From NCBI GenBank assembly GCA_017404545.1, contig JAFRCC010000018.1, forward strand, positions 434,001 through 498,000: a stretch of 64,000 nucleotides of DNA. Reading direction: 5' to 3'. Positions 53,134 to 62,703 of the stretch are shown here, piece after piece; the first letter of the stretch is position 1, and each line of letters starts with the position of its first letter. The position numbers were made by a program, and so were the translations under genes. The notes beneath the pieces are model-generated. The model had not been told where the DNA came from. It did no database searches and saw only the letters and a program-made list of their open reading frames with translations. Source of the stretch: Clostridia bacterium (GTDB lineage: Bacteria; Bacillota; Clostridia; TANB77; CAG-508).

Positions 53134-53162
53134 ATTATATATGTATAATTCCATTTTTTCAA
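53134..53162 (-). promoter_or_regulatory. Promoter of the galE-lepB-sulfatase-yidC/tagF operon
   Basis: Minus-strand TTGAAA (53157-53162) and TATAAT (53134-53139) with a 17-base spacer, 31 bases before the galE start. The rest of the 400-base gap (53163-53416) is AT-rich and I see no gene or clear motif in it. Confidence 0.78.
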
Positions 53163-53416
53163 TAATTTTGCAACAATTGACAAAATTACACATTATGATG
53201 TGAAAGTATTTTTTATGACAATTTCTTTCAACTTTTTCGACATACATCATAACGTTATACATAAAATCGTTTTAATTATATATATAGGTACAAAATAATT
53301 CAACATCATTTATACAATTCTGTCAAAAATTTGTATCTGTTTCAAATGCATATCAACGTCTTACTTTTGATATTTATAATTACTTTCACTTTTTGTATTT
53401 TTATAATTGTACTGAG

Positions 53417-53483
53417 CAAAAAAATATAAAAACTTTAATACAATAGCATTCGACATACCAAATTCTACTACCTTAAAGTTTTT
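53417..53483 (-). terminator. Terminator of the glycosyltransferase operon
   Basis: On the minus strand AAAAACTTTAA (53473-53483) pairs with TTAAAGTTTTT (53428-53438) across a 34-base loop. A run of seven T residues (53418-53424) follows after a short gap. It closes the unit ending in the pyruvyl transferase gene. Confidence 0.72.
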
Positions 53484-53502
53484 ATGCTTCTTAATTATTA
53501 AA

Positions 53503-54975
53503 TTACAATTTAAATATATTTTTTACAATTCCATTCATTTCTTCTTCAGCTTCATCAATTATTTTATTGCATAGCTCATATTTATTTTTAAAATCCTCAT
53601 TTGATAAATGTTTCATTCCGCCAACTATATCATTCTCCGTAAAAGTACTATAATTAATTGATTCGGTCTTGTTAAATAACTCATTAATACTTCTTACTTT
53701 ATATAAGTAATGTTCATGTATATCGTAGCAAATTGGAATACACGGAATATTAAAAATATATGCCAGCAATATTGCATGATATCTCATACCTATGATAATG
53801 TCATTTTTCTTATAAATTGAAATAAGCTCCTCCATGTTCTCTGGGTATTTTTCTACATTACAATCAGTTTCTTCCTCTTGAATTGCTTTATAAAATTTCG
53901 TATCACAATTATCATAGTCATAAAATGGAATTAAATTAATTCTAGCATCCTTTATCTGGCTCTTAACGCTTTTTATCAACAATTTTAATTTTTCTTTATT
54001 ATTATCATTTGAAATATAAACAATACCAATATTTTTCTTTTCTTTTAATATATCTTCACATTTTCTTATATGACCTCGTATTTCCTTATTTGAAAATACA
54101 ATGTCATTAGTAACTAATACGTGCCTATCTATATCTTCACCCAAAACTTCTTTTAGATAATTTTTTGTATATTTATCTCTGACAGTAAATATAGTTGAAT
54201 TTTCAATAATATGTCTTAACTTTTTTAAATATTCATCATTCTTTATATGTTTGCATGAACTTAAACCAATGCATACCACTTTCTTGTGAAACGCTATAGC
54301 TCTAATTGCTAATTTTATGAGTATCGTTCCTAAGTCATATTGGTATGACTTTTCCTTTTGATATTGCGTATCGTCAATTATTGCTCCACCACCAAATACA
54401 ATGTAATCGTACTTATCTGCGAGAATATTAAAATCAGATACACATAATGGGTAATGTATAAATTTAACATCTTTATATTTATCAATATTATAATTTGGAT
54501 TATCTGCAATCATCACCATAATTTCTTTATTATCGATGTTTTCAAGGTAATCTAGTATGGTTTCCAACATAAGTTCATCTCCCAAATTTGGAGCTCCATA
54601 AAACCCAACAATAAGAATATTTTTTTTCTTCTTATCATTAGCAATTCCTTGTATCTCGGAATTACAATATTTATACTGATTTACATATTGCTGTAATTTA
54701 GATAATTCTTTTTGTATCTCGAATTTATTATTGTTGTTTTCGTTTGAAATACGATCTATTTTATCGTAACAATTATTTATTCTTTCTGAAATATCAGAAA
54801 TTTTATGGTTAAAATCTTGCTTTAATTCCAACGTTAAATGCTCTATATTTTTTGAGTTAACATTGATAATATTATCACTATAGTTTCTTGATTTTTCTTC
54901 AATCATCCTATCTATTGCACCATAATCAACAAATATTCTTCTAACAAAATTTTTTATTTTTCTAAATATATTCAC
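53503..54975 (-). CDS. Polysaccharide pyruvyl transferase family protein
   Basis: 490-residue cytosolic enzyme. Residues about 1-100 form a charged coiled coil (ISERINNCYDKIDRISNENN). The pyruvyl transferase domain starts at about 118 (ILIVGFYGAPNLGDELMLETI). It includes VFGGGAIIDDTQ (about 200-211) and ends with GMRYHAILLAYIFNIPCIPI (about 403-422). The family ketalises sugars with pyruvate from PEP, as in CsaB. The long coiled coil is unusual and may tether it to partners. The start is GTG, chosen by AAGGAG. Last gene of the operon. Confidence 0.88.
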   Translation of the reverse strand: MNIFRKIKNFVRRIFVDYGAIDRMIEEKSRNYSDNIINVNSKNIEHLTLELKQDFNHKISDISERINNCYDKIDRISNENNNNKFEIQKELSKLQQYVNQYKYCNSEIQGIANDKKKKNILIVGFYGAPNLGDELMLETILDYLENIDNKEIMVMIADNPNYNIDKYKDVKFIHYPLCVSDFNILADKYDYIVFGGGAIIDDTQYQKEKSYQYDLGTILIKLAIRAIAFHKKVVCIGLSSCKHIKNDEYLKKLRHIIENSTIFTVRDKYTKNYLKEVLGEDIDRHVLVTNDIVFSNKEIRGHIRKCEDILKEKKNIGIVYISNDNNKEKLKLLIKSVKSQIKDARINLIPFYDYDNCDTKFYKAIQEEETDCNVEKYPENMEELISIYKKNDIIIGMRYHAILLAYIFNIPCIPICYDIHEHYLYKVRSINELFNKTESINYSTFTENDIVGGMKHLSNEDFKNKYELCNKIIDEAEEEMNGIVKNIFKL

Positions 54976-54985
54976 AAAATGCTCC

Positions 54986-57697
54986 TTATTTATTTTTTAT
55001 TTTTCTAAATAACTTTAATAAACCATATGGCATAACACATTTTATAGCTCTCTTTATATTTCTATTGCACTTGCTCTCAACAACTGCACTTCCTAATGGA
55101 TATATGTTAAGATCGTTTAATGTTTCACGAATTCCTGGTATAACAATTGGATTTTTTGGCTTATTCAACTTAATAGCCCTCTTATACTGATCTAAGATAA
55201 GCTTGCAGTTTCCATTTTTCTTTTCTATTACATTTATACTTGCCTCGTAAGCATCTGGATATCTTTTCAACTTGTCTAAAAATTCATCAATCTCATTCCA
55301 TAAACACATACAATCAAACATAAATATTTGAGAATCAACCATTTGACCTATAATATTGTTCAAAATATATTTCATTTTGTTCTTTGAAAATTCTTTATCG
55401 TTATAGACTTTTTCCAAGATGTTAAATATTACGTATATATGATCCTTATATTTACGTTTTGCATAGTCTCTAGATATAGTTTGTCCAGCTCTTCCTATAA
55501 GATACCTATATATATCCAAATTATAGTATTCCAATGTATCTACATACTTCAAACTAAAAGCATTAAATTCCATATCAACATAAGGTTTTTTCTCTGATAT
55601 CTTAAAGTTAGCTTTCTTTAAAACTTCTGTCTTATAGTTTCCAGTTGTTAAAAGTGGTCCATATGTGCTAAATCCATATCCTTCATATATCAAATCATCA
55701 AAATGATATGTATATCCCTCTGTTAAATTATCATATTTTATAATATCGACAAGCTGTGGCTGTTCAACATATTCATAGCTTCCTTTAGTTAAAACAACGT
55801 CCGCATTTGATGTTTTTAAAACTTCTACCAGCTTTGTTAGGTTGTCGTCGTCAACCCAATCATCACCATCAACTAATCTATAATACCTTCCCTTTGCTTC
55901 TGCAATTGAAACATTTATTGTTGATCCATGTCCACCATTTTCCTTATTAATTAGTCTAACAATACCATTTGTATATTTTTCATATTCTCTTGCAATTTCA
56001 GCAGTTTTATCTGTTGAACCATCATTTACAACAAGAATTTCCATATCAGCTATAGCTTTTGATCTTATTATAGAATTTAATGTTTTAGCTAAATATGCCT
56101 CGACATTATATGAAGGTATTGCAATAGTTAAAACTGGACTATTAGATTGCTTTGCAACAAATTCTGCTTTAATTCCATATCGCTCACGTTTTTCTTTAAT
56201 TAATGCAACTTCTTTCATTACAGTATTAGCTTTACAATAATTTGTCCTTGTTTTTTTAGATAATCTCTTACTTATTTCTAAAAATTCATCAGGATTGTTA
56301 TATAGTCTTTCTATTATATCTGCCAATGCAATATAATCCTCTGGATTAGCGAGAGTATGGTTATGCTCTTCATCCATAAAAAATGGATTAGATGTAACAT
56401 TAGATCCAACGACAACTAAACCTGAGGAAGCTCCCTCTCCCATAGCTACGGCATGTGCATCATGTCTTGATGGTATAAGTAATATTCCAGCTTTTTTGTG
56501 AATTCTTGAAATTTCTGAATTTGGTATAAATGTTCTATGGAAATGTACATTTTCTATATCTTTTATTGGAGCAACAAGCTCATCATAAAAATCACCATCT
56601 CCGTATATTTCAAACTCCAAATCTTTAAAACAAGGTCTCCTAGATAGCTCTAATATTGCAAGAGTTACTTGGTCAAGCGAATGTTGAATTATATTATCAA
56701 ATTTTCTTATTACAAGTATCTTACATCTATCTTCTTTTTTCTTTTCAGAATATGGGAATAAATCTTCATTTATTATATTGTTAATTACTCTAGCATTTTT
56801 GAATGTTGTACCAAGTTGCTCTTCAGAATAATTCTTTAACCAATCTGATACAAATACCCATTCAACATTTTCTCTTTGACTAAATTTCTTCACCCATTTT
56901 TCCTTTATATCCATAGCTTCATTTTGGGTTGGATATGGTACTGGCTTTGTAAAATATGGTCTAGTTACATTTACCAAGTATCTAAAAACAGTTTCCGGCC
57001 CATGGCATATAAATATTAACTTTTCATCCGATACATAGCCATCGAATATAGGGTATAAGTTTTCATCAACAAAATGAGTAATTATAACTTTGTATTGGTG
57101 TCTTGATAATAGAGTCTTTAAATCTTCATATGTGGTTCTATATACTGGCACTCCTTCATGTGTATATTCCGTTTGGAACCAGTTAGCTGAAGATATTGAT
57201 GCAACTTGAACCTTTAAACCATTATTTATATATTCTTTAACCCTAGAATGTACAAAAGCACAATAATACAAATTTTCAAGCGAAGGATAATTTGGTGTTA
57301 TTACCAATACATCATTTTCTGTTGAAACATTGTCAACTAATGTATTCTTTTCCGTTAAATATTCTATTTCAACATCCGTAAATGTTATTGACGATTCTGC
57401 AGGAACAACTATTTCCATATCAAGATATGTTGGTACTTCAACATCCATAATTGATGTACTATTAAATGGCATCTTTATACTTTCGTTTATCAAAAGATAT
57501 CCTCCAGCATTTTCAAAAGATCCTTCAAATGTAATTTTTAACTGTTTAACTTCTTTATCTGTGATATTAATTCTTTTATAATATTTTATATTTCTTTGAT
57601 TAGCTGTGGAATTATTTATTGTTATTTTCGAATCGTTAACTGTGACAATATCATCTCCTTGTACGCATTTCCACTTATCTATTTTTTTGTTTTCCAT
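54986..57697 (-). CDS. Bifunctional glycosyltransferase (GT4 plus GT2)
   Basis: 903-residue cytosolic protein with three parts. Residues about 1-125 form a beta domain of unknown type. A GT4-like GT-B domain (about 130-510) has VLVITPNYPSLENLYY at its start and a donor-lobe motif around GEGASSGLVVVGSN. A GT2 GT-A domain starts at about 517 (LTIAIPSYNVEAYLAKTL), with VNDGSTDKT and the metal-binding DGDDW. A C-terminal helical region follows. It could add two sugars in sequence to a growing surface glycan. Spacing to neighbours is 10-11 bases, so it is tightly in the operon. Confidence 0.9.
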   Translation of the reverse strand: MENKKIDKWKCVQGDDIVTVNDSKITINNSTANQRNIKYYKRINITDKEVKQLKITFEGSFENAGGYLLINESIKMPFNSTSIMDVEVPTYLDMEIVVPAESSITFTDVEIEYLTEKNTLVDNVSTENDVLVITPNYPSLENLYYCAFVHSRVKEYINNGLKVQVASISSANWFQTEYTHEGVPVYRTTYEDLKTLLSRHQYKVIITHFVDENLYPIFDGYVSDEKLIFICHGPETVFRYLVNVTRPYFTKPVPYPTQNEAMDIKEKWVKKFSQRENVEWVFVSDWLKNYSEEQLGTTFKNARVINNIINEDLFPYSEKKKEDRCKILVIRKFDNIIQHSLDQVTLAILELSRRPCFKDLEFEIYGDGDFYDELVAPIKDIENVHFHRTFIPNSEISRIHKKAGILLIPSRHDAHAVAMGEGASSGLVVVGSNVTSNPFFMDEEHNHTLANPEDYIALADIIERLYNNPDEFLEISKRLSKKTRTNYCKANTVMKEVALIKEKRERYGIKAEFVAKQSNSPVLTIAIPSYNVEAYLAKTLNSIIRSKAIADMEILVVNDGSTDKTAEIAREYEKYTNGIVRLINKENGGHGSTINVSIAEAKGRYYRLVDGDDWVDDDNLTKLVEVLKTSNADVVLTKGSYEYVEQPQLVDIIKYDNLTEGYTYHFDDLIYEGYGFSTYGPLLTTGNYKTEVLKKANFKISEKKPYVDMEFNAFSLKYVDTLEYYNLDIYRYLIGRAGQTISRDYAKRKYKDHIYVIFNILEKVYNDKEFSKNKMKYILNNIIGQMVDSQIFMFDCMCLWNEIDEFLDKLKRYPDAYEASINVIEKKNGNCKLILDQYKRAIKLNKPKNPIVIPGIRETLNDLNIYPLGSAVVESKCNRNIKRAIKCVMPYGLLKLFRKIKNK

Positions 57698-57708
57698 TTT
57701 GCCTCCTT

Positions 57709-59853
57709 TTAATCTATTACATATTCTATGTTTTTAATTTCCATGTACAGATTATCCCAACTAAGTTCACCATTTTTATCTAATATAAATTCTATATACT
57801 CTGCATCAATGCAATCTAACGATATATCTTGTGGCTTTCCATATTTCACTTCATCATCGTATATGTTATCATCGTCTTTTTTTATTGTTAACTTAACATT
57901 TCCATAGTCATGATACGATGTATCAACACCATTTTCATCAATGTACATATGTAACGAAATACTCTTTATCTTTTTATTTGTTCTAATTTTATATGTTGAT
58001 GGTGTAAATCCTGGTAACATGTATATACAATCATATTTATATCTTTTTGCATCACCAATACCATCTCCTAATGTTCTTTCTCCCATCAATACCGCTCTAT
58101 CAAAATCTGTATATTGTGTTTTCCAATCAGGATAATATTTTTCTAATTCACTCATATACTCATTAACTTCATCCTCAGTAAAGCTCCTATTTTTTATATA
58201 TATATACGCCTTAACCCCATCTTTCAATGTGTATGGACCTGATACTCTTTCATAAGCTTTTCCAATTCCAGTATTGTTATATATAGCATCGTTTGGAATA
58301 GAAACAACTCTTTGTCCGGTTTTTGAAGTTCCTGTTTGTGCTATATCAGAAACAATTATATAATCACTCATTAAACTATTAAAACTTATTCCATCTCTTA
58401 AATCAATTGCCGATGTATACACAATGCTTTTCTTCATTGAGTCAGTTCCCAACAGTTCTAATATATTATCTGACAAGGTTTCTGAACTAGCGAATGCAGA
58501 AAATTTGACGTTTTTGTCACGAACAAGAGCATCAATATCAGCAATTAATCTCTCCAACTCATCAAAGTTCTCATAATAGAATTTGCAATATTTATTTTTT
58601 TGTGAAATTACTGGTACACTATATAGTCTAAAAATATACGTTGTTGAAAAATTAATTGCCATCATTATTGTAATAATTCCCAAAAAAACAATTTTAAATG
58701 CATTCTTTTTTATCAAGTTATATATGCCATAAACTCCATAAATAAATAAGATAAAAATCCAAGTAGAAATCGTTAGATAATGATGTACTCCCATTGCTTG
58801 AACGGTCATAAAAGAACCATAGCATACAAGAATACTTGTTAAGCAAAATATTCCATTTAATCTATGTTCCTTTGATCTAATCGTATATATTATACCAATA
58901 ATAGAAAAGACAATTATAACCCATCCGAACTCATATATGAATCTCTTTACATGGTTGATTATTGTGTCTTGATATGCACTATAGCTCTCACTGTAGTTTT
59001 GAGCAATGATATTTTTAACAAGTGGTAATTGTACTATCAATACAAGTGTGAGTGTCGTAATTCCCGCTATAGCAAAATTTATCAAAGCATGTAAAAATTT
59101 ACTCTTTTTATTTTCTTTTTCCCTTATAAAGATAATTAATTCTTTAACAAATAAAGCTGCATAGAATCCAATAATCGCATATACAAAATATCTTCTAAAT
59201 AAGAATGATGTATATACTAAAAAACCAATAAGAATTGGAACGTGAACTTTTTTATTACTAGTAAACTGATAACGCAATGTGATAATCGTTGCAAGCAATA
59301 ATGGAATTACAGCTACAATATCTGGCAATCCTCTTAATGTTGGAGACCACCATCTTGTATACAAAAATGAAACAATACAAATGAAAATTGTAAAATAAGT
59401 TTTCATTTTTTCTTTTCCCAAAATCTCAATATTCGCAAAAAATAAAGGAATTTTAATAATCGTTTTTTCTTCTTCATCACTATCTTTATTACCAAAAATC
59501 ATTTTTCTTGCAATGAATATACTCAAAAGTATTGTTGGAACCACATACATTAAACAACATGCAAATATGTATCCGAATCGACTACCCGCAAATCTTAAAT
59601 AAAATGGAAGAATTAAAATTATTGGTGTACAATTATAATCTAAATTTTTAATAGAATCAATTGTTTCTTTTTTAAATTGTTGTGGTGAATCTTTCAACAA
59701 CTTCGAATAGTTTTTGTATGTTTCATGATATCCACTATAATCAAAAATATATATTGGAGCTTCATTTTTCACGTACATATAAACAAATATTGTTGTCAGC
59801 AATACAAAAACAATTGCTAGTGCCGTATACAATTTAAAACTTATTTTTAACAT
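57709..59853 (-). CDS. GT-C-type membrane glycosyltransferase-like protein
   Basis: 714-residue protein with about 10-12 TM helices (1-430), then an extracytoplasmic soluble region (about 430-714). The first external loop contains a YIFDYSGYHETYKNY segment with acidic residues. That is where GT-C enzymes that use polyprenyl-phosphate sugars carry catalytic Asp/Glu (family knowledge). The soluble end is beta-rich (SLHMYIDENGVDTSY) and might bind the acceptor. It directly follows the GtrB-like GT2, which could make its lipid-linked donor. The exact family is not certain. Confidence 0.78.
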   Translation of the reverse strand: MLKISFKLYTALAIVFVLLTTIFVYMYVKNEAPIYIFDYSGYHETYKNYSKLLKDSPQQFKKETIDSIKNLDYNCTPIILILPFYLRFAGSRFGYIFACCLMYVVPTILLSIFIARKMIFGNKDSDEEEKTIIKIPLFFANIEILGKEKMKTYFTIFICIVSFLYTRWWSPTLRGLPDIVAVIPLLLATIITLRYQFTSNKKVHVPILIGFLVYTSFLFRRYFVYAIIGFYAALFVKELIIFIREKENKKSKFLHALINFAIAGITTLTLVLIVQLPLVKNIIAQNYSESYSAYQDTIINHVKRFIYEFGWVIIVFSIIGIIYTIRSKEHRLNGIFCLTSILVCYGSFMTVQAMGVHHYLTISTWIFILFIYGVYGIYNLIKKNAFKIVFLGIITIMMAINFSTTYIFRLYSVPVISQKNKYCKFYYENFDELERLIADIDALVRDKNVKFSAFASSETLSDNILELLGTDSMKKSIVYTSAIDLRDGISFNSLMSDYIIVSDIAQTGTSKTGQRVVSIPNDAIYNNTGIGKAYERVSGPYTLKDGVKAYIYIKNRSFTEDEVNEYMSELEKYYPDWKTQYTDFDRAVLMGERTLGDGIGDAKRYKYDCIYMLPGFTPSTYKIRTNKKIKSISLHMYIDENGVDTSYHDYGNVKLTIKKDDDNIYDDEVKYGKPQDISLDCIDAEYIEFILDKNGELSWDNLYMEIKNIEYVID

Positions 59854-59890
59854 TTATTTTTCCTTTCATATATGACATTCATATATAATT

Positions 59891-60844
59891 TTATTCTGCT
59901 TCATTTTTATTCTTTATGTTTATAGTTTTGTTTACTATATATTGTGGTCTTTGTTTCGTCTCGTCATAAATTCTGCCAACATATTCAGATAATATCCATA
60001 ATGATAGTAACTGCACTCCTGAGAAGAATGTTATTGCAACCATTATTGAAGTCCATCCGCTTACCAAATTACCAAAATTGAAAATATAAGCCAAAATTGA
60101 ATATAACAAAACAATAAATGATAATCCAATTGAAATAATTCCTAGTGCTGCACACATTTTTAATGGTTTTGTTGAGAATCCAATAATTCCATCTCCAGCA
60201 AGCTTAAGCATTTTTTTTAAAGGATATTTTGTTTTTCCTGCAAATCTTTCCTTTCTTTCATATTCAAAAGCATACTGCTTATATCCTAACCAGCTCCATA
60301 AGCCTCTTAAAAATTTATTATGCTCTGGTAACGCATTCATTTGGTCTACAATTTTTCTATCAACCAATCTAAAATCTCCAACATCCTTTGGAATATCAAC
60401 ATCAGATAACGTATTAAGCATCTTATAAAACATATTAGCCGTCATCAACTTAAATTTTGATTCGCCTTCCCTTGTTTTCCTTTTACCATATACAACATCA
60501 TATCCATCTTCCCAATGCTTTACCATATCAGGAATTAACTCAGGAGGATCCTGTAAGTCGGCATCAATTATAACAGCAACATCTCCAGTTACTTCTTTTA
60601 ATCCAGCCGTTACCGCACACTGATGTCCAAAATTTCTCGAAAACGCTAAAACTTTTATCCTGCTATCGCTATTTGCAATTTCCTCTAACATACTTAATGT
60701 TTTATCCTTACTTCCATCATTTATACATATAATTTCATAATCATAATTGTCCATGCTCTTCAACACATTTATAAGTCGTTCACAACAAGCTTCTACAACT
60801 TCTTCTTCATTATACATTGGTACAACAATTGAAATTTTTTTCAT
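59891..60844 (-). CDS. GtrB/DPM-like polyprenyl-phosphate glycosyltransferase
   Basis: 317-residue membrane GT2. The catalytic domain (1-210) has VVPMYNEEEVV, INDGSKDKT, DADLQDPPE (metal site) and a QRPQYIV-type end. Two C-terminal TM helices follow (about 235-258 and 268-292). It matches the GtrB/dolichol-phosphate-mannose-synthase type that loads a sugar onto undecaprenyl phosphate on the cytosolic face. The GT-C proteins in the cluster could use this donor outside the cell. First gene of the four-gene unit. Confidence 0.94.
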   Translation of the reverse strand: MKKISIVVPMYNEEEVVEACCERLINVLKSMDNYDYEIICINDGSKDKTLSMLEEIANSDSRIKVLAFSRNFGHQCAVTAGLKEVTGDVAVIIDADLQDPPELIPDMVKHWEDGYDVVYGKRKTREGESKFKLMTANMFYKMLNTLSDVDIPKDVGDFRLVDRKIVDQMNALPEHNKFLRGLWSWLGYKQYAFEYERKERFAGKTKYPLKKMLKLAGDGIIGFSTKPLKMCAALGIISIGLSFIVLLYSILAYIFNFGNLVSGWTSIMVAITFFSGVQLLSLWILSEYVGRIYDETKQRPQYIVNKTINIKNKNEAE

Positions 60845-60925
60845 TCTAAAAACTCTCCTTCTATGAATAATAGAATCCGTACTATAATTACCTGTACATC
60901 TTATTCTTTTTAAATAAATATATTT

Positions 60926-62578
60926 TTATCTTAAATAGTAATATATGTCGCAGTCAACACCACCATTTATGCCATTAACTGTACCACTATCCGTATACTG
61001 CCACATTACATAATTACCTTTATATTTTGATGGTTTGGCTAGTGGATTTTCTTGTGTAGCTCCCGTATAATTTGCTAGCCATATATTATACTTTTCTAAT
61101 TGAGATAAATCTAATTTTTCTTTAAGCCAACTTGAGCTTGCATATATTAAAACATCATATCCTGCATTTTCTATTGTCTCACAGAATCCTCTAGTTGCAT
61201 CTGTTCTGCTTTGCACAGATATATTATCTGCTCTACCAGTATTATTTGGTGATGAAGATTCTTCCGTGTCGAACGCTATTGGATAATTTATATCAAATTG
61301 TCTTATTAGGCTTAAAGTATACTCTGCTTCATTCACGCCTTCTTCATAGTCTTTGGCTTGACTAAAGAAATAAACACCCACGTTAAGTCCTGCTTCTCGA
61401 GCTCCTATAACATTTTGTTCAAACTTTGTATCTTCGTTTAGTGTACCAGACTGCCCATATCCTCTGAAACCTGCTCTAACCATTACGTAATCTATACCAT
61501 CATTTTTTACCGCATTCCAATCAATATTTCCCTGATATTTTGAAACATCTATTCCAACTTTGATTTCTGGATGTTCTCTCTTAAATTCAGCACTTCGTCC
61601 AGCATATACCGTTTCATCAATTGGAATTAGTTTAAACTCTTGATTTGCCCCATTATTATATGACCACGTTAGAATATTAGTTCCACTTTCTATTTTTGCC
61701 CAATCAATATCTATACATAATCCGCTACATTTCGAAATTATGCAGTAATTACCATTTCCAGTGGATCTGAAGTACCATTTTTGATTATCACCATTATTTG
61801 ATTCATATTGAACAACATTTGTTCCATCAGTTTTTCTTCCCCAGTACACATCAATTTTTTTGTCTGAATGGACTGGACTAATTGTATAACTACCATCTCC
61901 AGCCTTTTTTATTCTGAACATTTGGTTTGTACCATTATTGTTTTGCCATAACTCCACATTAGCATTATTTTCTGTTGAAGCCGCTTCTACATCAAGTACA
62001 TAATTGTAGTCTAATGAAGATGCAATTTTATAAACACCTTCTTCTACCATATCATGACACAACTCAAATTTAAATTGTTGATTTTTGCCACCATTATATA
62101 CCCATGTTAACACATTAGTTCCGCTCTCTTTTTTTGCTCCCTCTACATCCATGTATAAATCACTATTTTTTGAAACAATATAAAAGTAACCATTCTCTGC
62201 AGATTTAATTAACCAAATTTGATTATCTCCACCAGTTTTTCCATACTGCTGAATATTAGCTCCACATTTAGTTGAAGCCCATTCAACATCCAAATACTTA
62301 GAAGAATGCATGGCTCTTATTGTATAATAACCATCGCCTATACTTCTAACATCAAACTTTTGATTATTTCCACCATTATTCCTCCAAACTTCTAAATTAG
62401 CTGTATTTTCTTTTGAAATACCAGTTATATCAAGTACCAAACTTTCATCCATCGCTGATTTTATTGTATATATACCATTCGAAATTGTAACTTCCTGCGC
62501 ATGAATCTTCTTGCCACCAATTATTAGCATTCCGAATACTATTATCAAAGTTAACAAAATGTATTTTACTTTTATCAT
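60926..62578 (-). CDS. Secreted GH25 lysozyme with two ricin-type lectin domains
   Basis: 550-residue secreted protein. Signal peptide about 1-27 (ending GGKKIHAQE). Two beta-trefoil lectin domains (about 35-180 and 183-330) contain six repeats of the form NNGGNNQKF, GGDNQIW, NGTNQMF. The C-terminal GH25 muramidase domain (about 342-550) opens VGIDVSKYQGNIDW and has the catalytic FDTEESS. It cleaves peptidoglycan glycan strands; the lectins may direct it to the neighbour-made sugars. The start follows GGAGG. It is flanked by the membrane gene terminator upstream and the GT2 gene 82 bases downstream. Confidence 0.92.
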   Translation of the reverse strand: MIKVKYILLTLIIVFGMLIIGGKKIHAQEVTISNGIYTIKSAMDESLVLDITGISKENTANLEVWRNNGGNNQKFDVRSIGDGYYTIRAMHSSKYLDVEWASTKCGANIQQYGKTGGDNQIWLIKSAENGYFYIVSKNSDLYMDVEGAKKESGTNVLTWVYNGGKNQQFKFELCHDMVEEGVYKIASSLDYNYVLDVEAASTENNANVELWQNNNGTNQMFRIKKAGDGSYTISPVHSDKKIDVYWGRKTDGTNVVQYESNNGDNQKWYFRSTGNGNYCIISKCSGLCIDIDWAKIESGTNILTWSYNNGANQEFKLIPIDETVYAGRSAEFKREHPEIKVGIDVSKYQGNIDWNAVKNDGIDYVMVRAGFRGYGQSGTLNEDTKFEQNVIGAREAGLNVGVYFFSQAKDYEEGVNEAEYTLSLIRQFDINYPIAFDTEESSSPNNTGRADNISVQSRTDATRGFCETIENAGYDVLIYASSSWLKEKLDLSQLEKYNIWLANYTGATQENPLAKPSKYKGNYVMWQYTDSGTVNGINGGVDCDIYYYLR

Positions 62579-62659
62579 ATTTTTCTACCTCCGTTGTTGA
62601 ATTCATTTTATCATATACACTTTACTAAAATAAAGTTTTTTTTGTATATTTTCCTGGTA

Positions 62660-62698
62660 TTTTAAAGAAAAAGATGAAAAATAATCTTTTCATCTTAT
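62660..62698 (-). terminator. Terminator of the last membrane gene
   Basis: AAGATGAAAA (62671-62680) pairs with TTTTCATCTT (62687-62696), a 10-base perfect stem. On the minus strand it is followed by TTTCTTTAAAA. Confidence 0.8.
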
Positions 62699-62703
62699 CA
62701 TTG

